From positions 1 to 64,000 of the forward strand of contig CAJGBV010000010.1 in NCBI GenBank assembly GCA_904501755.1: 64,000 bases of DNA, given 5' to 3'. Each line of letters opens with the position of its first letter. The first letter of the stretch is position 1. The DNA comes from Clostridiaceae bacterium. GTDB lineage: Bacteria; Bacillota; Clostridia; Oscillospirales; Acutalibacteraceae. The translations under genes and the position numbers were made by a program. Positions 50,674 through 59,500 of the stretch are shown one piece after another. The notes under the pieces are model-generated. The model saw nothing but the letters and a program-made list of their open reading frames with translations, was not told the origin of the DNA and made no database searches.

Positions 50674-51812
50674 TGTTAGATGCAGGTATGGTCTTTTGTT
50701 ATAAATGCGGAAAACCCTTTAGCGGTCTTCATTATTATAACGGTGAAGTAAATCTTCAGATTCAGGTCAAAAGAAATCTCTTTGGCAAAAGATTTGTAGA
50801 GCTTGACCCCGATACCGATGAGCAGCTAAGAAAAACCACTTCCGTAACCCTTGACGAATCGGTTATGAACTTCACCAGTGATATAAACAACGAGCTGACA
50901 GTACGGGTTAAAAACAGCGATGTTAAGTCTACTCTGCTTTTCTCCCGTTGCTGTCCTAACTGTGTCAAAAACCGAAACGAGCAGACACAGATTATCTCCA
51001 GCCTTGGACTTCTTCCAACCTATATTATCGGTGTAATGGGCGCTCCCGCCGTTGGCAAATCCTGTTGGATTCACAGCACCGCTGTTACAAAAAATCTTAT
51101 AAACACAAGAAGCTGCAATAGCGGACTTTACCGCCTTGAGCCTACAAAGGTTAATAAAGAATCTGCTCAGATAGCAAAAACCGCTTTCGGCTCTACGGGA
51201 GAAACCAATGTACTGCTTATTACAGAAACTGCTACAAAAAAACCCGTGGCGGCTGTAATGCTTATGGATATGGCGGGTGAAATGTTTGCTCCCGAAAACC
51301 GCAAAAGATTTAAGGAAACCGCCGCTTATTGTGCTTTTCAAAGCGGTTTGGGCTTTGACGGAGTGGATGCCGTTCTGTTTATGGATGCACCCGATGATAA
51401 CGGTCTTACAGATGCCTATAATCAGGTAAGCGAAACAAAAGTGCTGACAAACAAACCTGTTGCCTATGTTCTTAACAAGGTGGATACCCTTTTTGATACT
51501 CCTCCAAGTATTCCCCTTTCAAACAGCAGTGACTCGGCACCTCTTTTTACAGAAAAGACCTTTTTATCAGACCCTTTCAGTCCCTATAGCAAGGAAAAGC
51601 TTATCAACCGAATTTCACTTCAGACCTATATTGCAAAAAACTATAAGGGACTTGCCAAAAAGATACTTCTTGATAACGAAAATTCCGCAGGCTTTCTTAT
51701 TAAAACCTGCTCTCCCGTAAGCCAGACAATTGTAAGCTTTGCAGACAGCATTAATGTTATGGACCCGCTTCTGTGGATACTTAATAAGTTAGACATATTC
51801 CCGATACAGTAG
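50673..51812 (+). CDS. GTPase with split zinc ribbon
   Basis: A 379-residue protein. Two CxxC knuckles (CYKCGKPF near residue 9; CCPNC near residue 93) flank a beta-rich insert and would form one zinc ribbon. The GTPase core has P-loop GAPAVGKSCW (about 123-132), a switch II-like MDMAGEMF (G3, DxxG) and NKVD (G4), so the guanine-binding parts are complete. Such zinc-ribbon P-loop GTPases occur in bacterial conflict systems with GAP1-like partners; the next gene looks like one. The ATG overlaps the preceding stop by one base. Cytoplasmic. Exact family is not certain. Confidence 0.75.
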   Translation: MLDAGMVFCYKCGKPFSGLHYYNGEVNLQIQVKRNLFGKRFVELDPDTDEQLRKTTSVTLDESVMNFTSDINNELTVRVKNSDVKSTLLFSRCCPNCVKNRNEQTQIISSLGLLPTYIIGVMGAPAVGKSCWIHSTAVTKNLINTRSCNSGLYRLEPTKVNKESAQIAKTAFGSTGETNVLLITETATKKPVAAVMLMDMAGEMFAPENRKRFKETAAYCAFQSGLGFDGVDAVLFMDAPDDNGLTDAYNQVSETKVLTNKPVAYVLNKVDTLFDTPPSIPLSNSSDSAPLFTEKTFLSDPFSPYSKEKLINRISLQTYIAKNYKGLAKKILLDNENSAGFLIKTCSPVSQTIVSFADSINVMDPLLWILNKLDIFPIQ

Positions 51813-51822
51813 GAGGATAAAA

Positions 51823-53250
51823 ATGGACTATATTGTTTATTCCAGTGGTGTAAACGGCTATGCCTTTTACGAGGAAAGCGAAAATTTTCCCAAGAACATA
51901 AAGACAAACCTTGAACAGCTTTATACAAAAACTATGCTGATGAACCCTTGCGAAACCTTTTCGGTAGGCGTACGCTTTGCTCCCGTAAATGACAGCTTTG
52001 TGCTTTCAGTTTTCTTTAAGGGTATTATGAGCCAAAACGAGCAAAGATACCACAGTGCCGTTGTTAGTTGGATACTCAGTGAAAATGAAGCTGACTCTCT
52101 TTTAGGAAAAAACCGCTTTACTCAGTTTTCTACCCTTATTAAAAACTCCCGTACACTTCTTGAAAACACAGGATATAGCATACCCGAGTCCGATATGCTC
52201 AACGACTCTGATAATACAGAGATAACTACAGATAAAATCCGCTGTCTTTACTCTGCTCTGATTTTCTCAAACCGTGCCTTTTCCTCTTCGGGATACACCC
52301 TGTCAAATCAGGTGTTTATGGGTATTGATAGCAAAAATGAAGGCTTTTTTGATGCGCTTTTTGTATTTCTTAAAACACTTCCGTCAAAACTCAGAAAAAC
52401 CATTAGCTTTTATATAGGCGCCTGCTCTGCCGGTGACTCCTATGGTGTTGCACTTACCGTTTTTGATGACGATGTTTTATCCGCAATACGAAGCAACAAC
52501 GATTTTGCAGGCGCAATGCCGCTACAGAAGCTTATATACTCACAAGGAAGTCTTGCCTCCTCCTTTGTAAGCTGTAAGGAAGCCGATATTTTCTTAAATC
52601 TTAACAATGTTGACCTTGAATTTTTAACTACTGTTTATAAAAACAGCACCGATTTTGAAAGCTTTCTTGCCTGTGCCGATAAGATAAAGGGAATGGGTAT
52701 AGAGTTTTCTCAGGATTTTGAACTGCTAAATATTTTGGGTGACAAGCTTTCTTTGGTTGCGCTGGAGAACAACTGTTTTTCAGGCAGTTTTTTAAAAACA
52801 GTTTATAAAGAACAAAAAGAGCTTGACGATATGCCATTGTTCCTTGAGGCTTTAAATAATCGTTTCGGCAATACAGCGAAAAAGAGCAAAAAGAAAAAGT
52901 TTGAAAAAAAAGAAGTCGAGCCGGATGTATTTGAGGCAAAGGATGAAGAAGAAATTCCCGAAATGATTATACCTGAAGCCGAACCATATTATAAAAACAA
53001 CCTTAACCCGAAAAAACTAATTACCGTGCTTTTGATACTTCTTTGCCTTGCTGCGATAATTTCGATTCCTCTGTTTATTTTCTTTTTGGGAACCAAAACA
53101 ATCCTTTTTGAAAGCAGTAACACCGTTTTTATAAGCTTTGACAAAAGTTCTGCTTTCTTTGGGCTGAGTCTTATAATTTTAACGCTAACTCAGTTACCTT
53201 TGGGTTACCTGTTTATAACCCTTATTAAAAAACTGTTTAGGGGGAAATGA
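51823..53250 (+). CDS. Membrane-anchored protein resembling GTPase-associated protein 1 (GAP1)
   Basis: A 475-residue protein. The N-terminus (YSSGVNGYAFYEESENFPKN) and the segments FSVGVRFAP, FVLSVFFKG and RYHSAVVSWIL follow the layout of GAP1 N-terminal domains known from NTP-dependent conflict systems; this is an inference from pattern, not a proven match. A charged, Lys/Glu-rich linker (near residues 345-385) leads to two membrane helices at the C-terminus (LITVLLILLCLAAIISIPLFIFFL and LIILTLTQLPLGYLFITLI). It follows the GTPase gene by 10 bp and probably partners it at the membrane. GGAGG precedes the ATG. Confidence 0.55.
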   Translation: MDYIVYSSGVNGYAFYEESENFPKNIKTNLEQLYTKTMLMNPCETFSVGVRFAPVNDSFVLSVFFKGIMSQNEQRYHSAVVSWILSENEADSLLGKNRFTQFSTLIKNSRTLLENTGYSIPESDMLNDSDNTEITTDKIRCLYSALIFSNRAFSSSGYTLSNQVFMGIDSKNEGFFDALFVFLKTLPSKLRKTISFYIGACSAGDSYGVALTVFDDDVLSAIRSNNDFAGAMPLQKLIYSQGSLASSFVSCKEADIFLNLNNVDLEFLTTVYKNSTDFESFLACADKIKGMGIEFSQDFELLNILGDKLSLVALENNCFSGSFLKTVYKEQKELDDMPLFLEALNNRFGNTAKKSKKKKFEKKEVEPDVFEAKDEEEIPEMIIPEAEPYYKNNLNPKKLITVLLILLCLAAIISIPLFIFFLGTKTILFESSNTVFISFDKSSAFFGLSLIILTLTQLPLGYLFITLIKKLFRGK

Positions 53251-53251
53251 T

Positions 53252-53785
53252 TTGTATTTTCTCATAATTTTAATGGCTATTCTTACCCTGATAATAATCT
53301 TTTTTCAGCTTACCAACGAGGCAAAGCTCAGAAAGATAACCTATCTTAATAAATTCCGCCACGCCCAACTTTATGCAGTTACCTTTAGTGAGGATAACAA
53401 AAAGGTGGTAAATGATGTCTTTTCCCTTACCCGTGCTGAAAATGTACTTGGCAGACGAGATATTGTTTCCAATGCCGATATAAAGGTGAAAACAGACGAC
53501 CTTACCCTTTCCCGAAATGCCGCTGAACTTATTTTCTATAACGACAGCTTTGTACTTCAAAGACTAAAAGGGCAGAAAAGAATATGGATAAAAACCGATA
53601 AAAACAAGGTTTATCTTCTTTGTGAGCCCGGATGTCCTTTGAGCGAAAATGAGGCTGTCGGATTTGATGCCGCTACCTATGAAACGGTGGAAAACGGCGC
53701 CTTTATTCTCCACTCGGGCGATTTAATTTTAATGGGAAATACATATTTTGAGTATATTGAGGAGGGACGGGATATCTATGCTTAA
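53252..53785 (+). CDS. Membrane-anchored FHA-like protein
   Basis: The start is TTG at 53252-53254, two bases after the preceding stop with GGGGGAAA upstream. Residues 1-20 form a membrane helix (YFLIILMAILTLIIIFF). The rest resembles a divergent FHA domain: ENVLGRRD (usual GR) and TLSRNAAEL (usual SRxHA) with flanking strands. FHA domains bind phosphothreonine, so it could read marks made by the upstream kinase at the membrane. The domain is degenerate, and true binding is uncertain. It overlaps the RodA-like gene by 8 bp. Confidence 0.7.
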   Translation: MYFLIILMAILTLIIIFFQLTNEAKLRKITYLNKFRHAQLYAVTFSEDNKKVVNDVFSLTRAENVLGRRDIVSNADIKVKTDDLTLSRNAAELIFYNDSFVLQRLKGQKRIWIKTDKNKVYLLCEPGCPLSENEAVGFDAATYETVENGAFILHSGDLILMGNTYFEYIEEGRDIYA

Positions 53786-55133
53786 AAAAACAACTACCCA
53801 CAACCTCGGATTTATATTGCTTTTTGTTACTGCAATTCTTCTTGTCCTTATGGTGCTTTTCTCGGTATCAACTCTTACCCCTGTTACAGAAAACAGAATT
53901 AAGGACTGTGAGCAGAGAATTACAGCCCTTGAAAAACAACTTGAAAAGACAAAGGATGAAACAAAGGCACAGGAAATAAACAAGAACATAACCGCATATA
54001 AAGAAAAGATAGATATGCTGAAAAATAAAAACCTTTACTATGTTGCGGCTATGCTTGTTCTTATTGTATTTTTAATATTGTCTATGGCCTATACCCAAAT
54101 TTTTAAAGCACCTATCTGTGCCCCTATCGGTGCTATTGCTCTTTTAATGGGTATCGGTGTTTCTTATCAGTACATATTTACCTTTGATATTACAAACGTT
54201 ATTTTCCCTGCAGTTTCTCTGTTTGTGGGAAGTATTGCATATTTTGTATGGCGCAGAATTAATTCTGTGGGTAATATTTTCTATTACGGACTTATTTTGG
54301 CCGTCTTTGCACTCCTCGGTGCAAATCTTATATTCGGACAGGTTGGAAACGGCGCAAGACTGTGGATAAATATTGGAGGTTTTTCATTCCAGCCCGGTGA
54401 GTTTGTAAAAATACTTCTTGTGCTTATCGGTGCTCTGGCTTATAAGAAAAAGGACAGAATCATTGCCTATCTTATAACCGCCGTTTTAAGCTGCGGTGTA
54501 CTGCTTTTACTCAAGGACCTTGGTACTGCGGCAATTATATTCTTCACCTTCCTGTTTATGACTTTTTCCCTTATGGATTTCAAGTTCTCTCTTACCTGTA
54601 TACTTGTTGCTGTGGTAGGTGTGGTTTCTGCCGCTATGGCTCTGCCTTATGTTCAGGAAAGATTTTCCTATCTGTTTAATGCTATGACTCCTGAGGGCTC
54701 TGCTCATCAGACACAGGTATTAGAGTCTATTATTTTCGGCGGAGTTTCAGGACTCGGTCTTGAAAATTCAACCTATATGCTTAATGTTTTCAGTATAACC
54801 AGCGATGCCGCCATTGCAGGTATAATGGCGATTTACGGCGTGGCTATGCTGTGCATTGTTATGTTTGCTTATACGGCTCTTGTTATTCTTCCAAACCGCA
54901 ACTGTGCCGTTTATCCCTCCTCCCATTACATAACTGTGCAGGCGTCTATTCTTATTATCGCTCAGGTACTTCTTAACTTCTTAGGCTCAATTGATGTGTT
55001 CCCCTTTACAGGCGTTGTTGCTCCCCTTATATCCGACGGCGGAAGTGCAATGCTCTCTTTCTCACTGCTTATGGGACTTGTCCTTGCGGCAATTAATCCG
55101 TCGCTTAAAAAATTCAGGGGGATTGCTATATGA
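53778..55133 (+). CDS. SEDS family peptidoglycan glycosyltransferase (RodA/FtsW type)
   Basis: The ATG at 53778 lies inside the end of the FHA gene (8-bp overlap). The 451-residue protein has about ten membrane segments and SEDS motifs: NGARLWINIGGFSFQPGEFVKI, and the DxxIAG loop in ITSDAAIAGIMAIYG whose Asp is the catalytic position of RodA. The late ISDGGSAML motif differs from the usual ISYGGS. Uniquely, a Lys/Glu-rich coiled coil (residues about 35-75) separates the first two membrane segments. It polymerises glycan strands with a transpeptidase partner, here the next gene. ATGA coupling to the PBP gene. Confidence 0.9.
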   Translation: MLKKTTTHNLGFILLFVTAILLVLMVLFSVSTLTPVTENRIKDCEQRITALEKQLEKTKDETKAQEINKNITAYKEKIDMLKNKNLYYVAAMLVLIVFLILSMAYTQIFKAPICAPIGAIALLMGIGVSYQYIFTFDITNVIFPAVSLFVGSIAYFVWRRINSVGNIFYYGLILAVFALLGANLIFGQVGNGARLWINIGGFSFQPGEFVKILLVLIGALAYKKKDRIIAYLITAVLSCGVLLLLKDLGTAAIIFFTFLFMTFSLMDFKFSLTCILVAVVGVVSAAMALPYVQERFSYLFNAMTPEGSAHQTQVLESIIFGGVSGLGLENSTYMLNVFSITSDAAIAGIMAIYGVAMLCIVMFAYTALVILPNRNCAVYPSSHYITVQASILIIAQVLLNFLGSIDVFPFTGVVAPLISDGGSAMLSFSLLMGLVLAAINPSLKKFRGIAI

Positions 55134-56497
55134 AAATGAAATTTAAAAGACGGTTAAAAAAACTGTTTTCCAAAAAGGTTTCAATAAATCTTTCCAAAAA
55201 CGCTCTTATAAGGCTTTTGTCCTTTATTCTGGTGTTGTCGGTTCCCGTTGCTGTTATCCGTGTTTTTCTTGCGAGTAAACATCTCTCAAATAGCTCGGTA
55301 CAGGAAATGGCAGGTATTTACGGCACCGTTACCGACCGATTTGGACAGACCCTTTATGACGGAGATAACAAAAACGAAAAAATCTTCGGCAGTGTTATTT
55401 ACGGCGGTAAAATGATGGAAAATGTTATAACCGCTAAATACAAAGACCTTCTCACTCCCGGTAAGGTTGGCTATCTTTTAGGACATCGCACCCTTGAAGA
55501 AAAACCCCGCGTTCTTAAAACAACACTGCTTTCAGAGGAATCCCAAAAACAACTTGTAAATCTCTTCGGAAATAAATCGGGCTGTTGCTTTTCCTATAAC
55601 TATAAAACAGGTGAGGTTTATACCGCTATTTCTCTTCCGGGTTATTCTTCCTCCTCTGATTCTTCATATATAAACCGTTGTTTTTCCTCAGTGTATATCC
55701 CCGGCTCTACTATGAAGTTTGTTACAAGCGTTCTTGCAATTGAACAGAATATGGATATGACAAAGCTTTCCTATACCTGCACAGGAAGTCTGACACTTCC
55801 CGACGGCACAAAAATCAACTGCCCCGGCGCTCACGGTAAGCAGAAATTTGTTGACGGTCTGGGAAACAGCTGTAACTGTTTTTTTGCAAGTATTATTATG
55901 AAGCTTGACCTTGATAAAGCTATTGAAAGTATGAAGAAAATGGGCTTTTCGGTAAATGAGGATAAAGCACAGGCAGGAAAAATCGACCGACTCAGCAAGG
56001 AAACATCACGACTTAATATAACCAACACAGCCTCCTTTAAAAATGTATGGAGTCTTATCGGTCAGGGTTCTTCTCAGGTTAATGCCGTTGATATGGCGGT
56101 TATTGCAGGTGCTGTAGCAAACGACGGTAAGGCAGCTACACCCTATATCGTAAGCTCTGTTACAAATGTAAATAAAAAAGACAAGATAATATACGAAGCA
56201 AAAACACAGTCAAAGGAATATATGTCAGAAAACGGTGCTGAAAAAATGCAGCTTTTCTGGGGTAATGCAGTAAAGCAAAATTATCACCCAAATGGATACA
56301 GCACCCTTATAGATTATGCAAAAACAGGTACAGCCGAAACCAACTCAAAAGGCTCTGTCAACAAAACCCTTGTAGGCGTTATTGAGGAAGCCGATACCGC
56401 ATTTTACATTGTTGTTGAGGACTGGCACTCAGGCGAGGTTCTTCCCGCCGCGGTTGCAAATACACTTGCTTCCTTGTTACCAAAAAATTCAGATTAG
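55130..56497 (+). CDS. Class B penicillin-binding protein transpeptidase (PbpA-like)
   Basis: A 455-residue membrane-anchored transpeptidase. A basic N-terminus and one membrane helix (LLSFILVLSVPVAVIRVFL) precede a short pedestal with YGTVTDRFGQTLYDG. The active-site motifs are intact: SxxK as PGSTMKF, SxN as NSCN and KTG as YAKTGTAE. It is compact, like PbpA of Actinobacteria. It overlaps the SEDS gene stop as ATGA. The pair is the classic unit for wall synthesis; here it sits in a kinase/phosphatase operon, again as in actinobacterial pbpA-rodA. Cross-links peptidoglycan outside the membrane. Confidence 0.92.
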   Translation: MKMKFKRRLKKLFSKKVSINLSKNALIRLLSFILVLSVPVAVIRVFLASKHLSNSSVQEMAGIYGTVTDRFGQTLYDGDNKNEKIFGSVIYGGKMMENVITAKYKDLLTPGKVGYLLGHRTLEEKPRVLKTTLLSEESQKQLVNLFGNKSGCCFSYNYKTGEVYTAISLPGYSSSSDSSYINRCFSSVYIPGSTMKFVTSVLAIEQNMDMTKLSYTCTGSLTLPDGTKINCPGAHGKQKFVDGLGNSCNCFFASIIMKLDLDKAIESMKKMGFSVNEDKAQAGKIDRLSKETSRLNITNTASFKNVWSLIGQGSSQVNAVDMAVIAGAVANDGKAATPYIVSSVTNVNKKDKIIYEAKTQSKEYMSENGAEKMQLFWGNAVKQNYHPNGYSTLIDYAKTGTAETNSKGSVNKTLVGVIEEADTAFYIVVEDWHSGEVLPAAVANTLASLLPKNSD

Positions 56498-56514
56498 TTT
56501 AGAGGTTTTAAGTA

Positions 56515-59500
56515 ATGGAAAAGACGCAAAACAACATAAATATATCTGTTAATGCCGTTTCGGTAATAAATTATGCATTACAGCAAAATAAAATCCCTGC
56601 CGTACAGAGCGTTGTTATACACAACAATACCGATGCAGACCTCAATAAAGCCGAGCTTTCAATTTGCTCTGATACCGAGGTTATTCTGCCTTTTTCCACC
56701 GTTATTGAGTTTGTTCCCGCCAACAAAAGCTTTGTGTTAAAAGAGGTAGAGGTAACCCTTAACGCCGCTTTTCTTGCAGGACTTACCGAAAAAATCAAGG
56801 GTGTGCTTACCTTTACCCTCTCTAAAGACGGCGAGGAATTGGCAAAAGAAACGGTTGAGCTGACTGCCCTTGCCTTTGATGAGTGGCACGGAAGCGGTTA
56901 TTATCCAGAGCTTCTTGCCGCCTTTGTTACCCCAAATCACCCTGCTATAGTTAAGATTATCGGCAGAGCAGCCGAGATTTTAAAGGAGTGGACAGGGGAT
57001 CCCTCTATGGATGCATATTTTTCAAAGGATATAAACCGCGTTCTTAATCAGGCGGCAGCTATTTTCAGTGCCATAAAAGAGGAAAATCTTGTTTACTGTG
57101 TACCTCCTGCAAGCTTTGAAAAGGCAGGACAGAGAGTGCGTCTTTGTGATGCAGTATTAAAGCAGAAAATGGGCACCTGTCTTGACCTTACACTTCTTTA
57201 TGTTTCCTGTCTTGAAGCAATAGGTCTTCACCCATTAATGATTTTACAGACAGGACATATTTTCAGCGGTGTATGGCTTGATGAATTATCCTTTCCCGAA
57301 TCGGTTCAGGACGACCCCTCTCTTATAACTAAGCGTCTTGCAAACGGTGTTAATGAAATAGCTGTTATTGAAACCACCCTTGCAGTAAACGGCAAAGGTT
57401 CTTCTACCTTTGATGATGCAAGACAGTCTGCCGAACATTCTCTTGTGGGAACAGAGCCTATCGAATGTATTATAGATGTTTTCCGCACAAGACTCAGCGG
57501 AATTTCCCCTCTGCCCCAGCGTGTTCATGGGGAGAGTGGCTGGACTGTTGAGCATGACTGCTTTGAAAAAGAGGAAAGCAATACCGCACCAAAAGCAATT
57601 GACGGTATTGTGGATGTAAATTCGGGACTTTCCCCTCAAAATAACAAAAAACTTATACAGTGGGAAAGAAAGCTTCTTGACCTTGGGCTTCGTAACAATC
57701 TTATTAATTTACGCTATAGCAAAACCATTGTGCCTATTCTCACTACAAGCCTTGATGACCTTGAGGATGCTCTTTCCTCAGGCAGTGAATTTACGGTACT
57801 TCCCCGACCTGCCGACTGGCAAAGCGAAGAGCAAGAGGGTTTTGAAACCAATCACGATTTAGGGGATTATATAAATGTAATAAAATCGGAATTTGCAAAC
57901 AATCGGCTTCGTTCGGTTTATACCGAAGCTGAGCTTACCCGTATTATAAAGGGTCTTTACCGCACCGCTAAATCCTCTCTTGAAGAAAACGGTGCCAATA
58001 CCCTTTATCTTTGCTTTGGAATTCTTCGTTGGTACGAAACACAAAAAAGCAAAAAGCCCCGTTATGCACCCCTTGTTCTTCTTCCTGTTGAAATAATCAG
58101 AAAGGCATCAAATAAGGGCTTTACTCTCAGAGTTCGTGATGATGAACCTCAGATGAATATTACAATTTTAGAAAAAATCAAACAGGATTTCGGTATTTCG
58201 GTTACAGGTCTTGAGCCTTTGCCCTATGATGAAAAGGGTGTGGATTTACGCAAGGTTTTCACACTTATAAGAAAGTCGGTTATGGACCAGCCCCGTTGGG
58301 ATGTGCTTGAATCAGCATATTTAGGTATTTTCTCCTTCTCTCAGTTTGTAATGTGGAATGACCTGCACAGCCGTGCAGACGAACTGTTAAACAATAAAAT
58401 CGTTAAAAGCCTTGTGGAAGGAAAGCTTTGCTTTGAGGCATCTCCTATGGAAATCGGCGAAAAGGTTGACGAGGACAGCGTTTTGCTTCCTATGTCTGCC
58501 GATGCTTCTCAGCTTTATGCAATTAATGCCGCCTGTTCAAATCAGAGCTTTGTGCTTCACGGCCCTCCCGGAACAGGTAAATCACAGACCATTACCTCCC
58601 TTATAGCAAACGCCTTGGCACAGGGCAAAACGGTGCTTTTCGTTGCCGAAAAAATGGCGGCGCTTCAGGTAGTGCAAAAGCGACTTGAAAATATCGGTAT
58701 CGGTCCATTCTGTCTTGAGCTTCACTCCAACAAATCAAAAAAGAGAGATGTTCTTGAACAACTGCGTAAGGTAACCGAGGTAACAAAAAACCACACTGCA
58801 GAGGAATATGAGCAAAAGGCTGAGAAAATTTCGGCTATGAGAAAAGAGCTTGATGACTATGCTGTTCTCCTTCACAGCCTACAGCCCTGCGGTTATTCGC
58901 TGCACCACCTTATAAACGAATATGAGGAGTACAGAAACGCTTATGATATTGAGCTTTTCCCTGAGGATTATGTCTTCTCACTGTCAAAGGGCGATATAGA
59001 GGAGCATATTGTTCTTCTCGAAAGACTTATTGCCGCCGCAAAGGCAGCAGGAGATATAAAGGTACACCCACTTTCTCCCATTACTCTGAGTGAATATTCT
59101 CAACAGCTCAGAAAGAGTATGCCGCTTCTTATCGGTACATACAAAACTGCCCTTGACGATATTAAGGATATTGTTTCTTCTCTGGCCGAAACAGTAAAAA
59201 TACAGATAGATTCTTCCTTTGCCATAGAAAAAATCTATGAGGTTTCAAAGGAGTTACGCCTTTGGCTCAGCCTTCCTGAGCAATGGAGAAACAGCGACAG
59301 TATTATCGGTTTGCTTTCTCAGACAAAGGAGCTGTGTAACCGCTTTATAAAGGCAGATTCTCTCAAGACTTCTATTCTTGAGGGTTGGAATGAGGACTTT
59401 TTAAACCTTGACGCAAAAGCATTGCTTAGCGAATATAATACCATTGCACAAAAATGGATTGTTCCGAAAATGACAGGTATGGCTAAGCTTTGTAAAAGGT

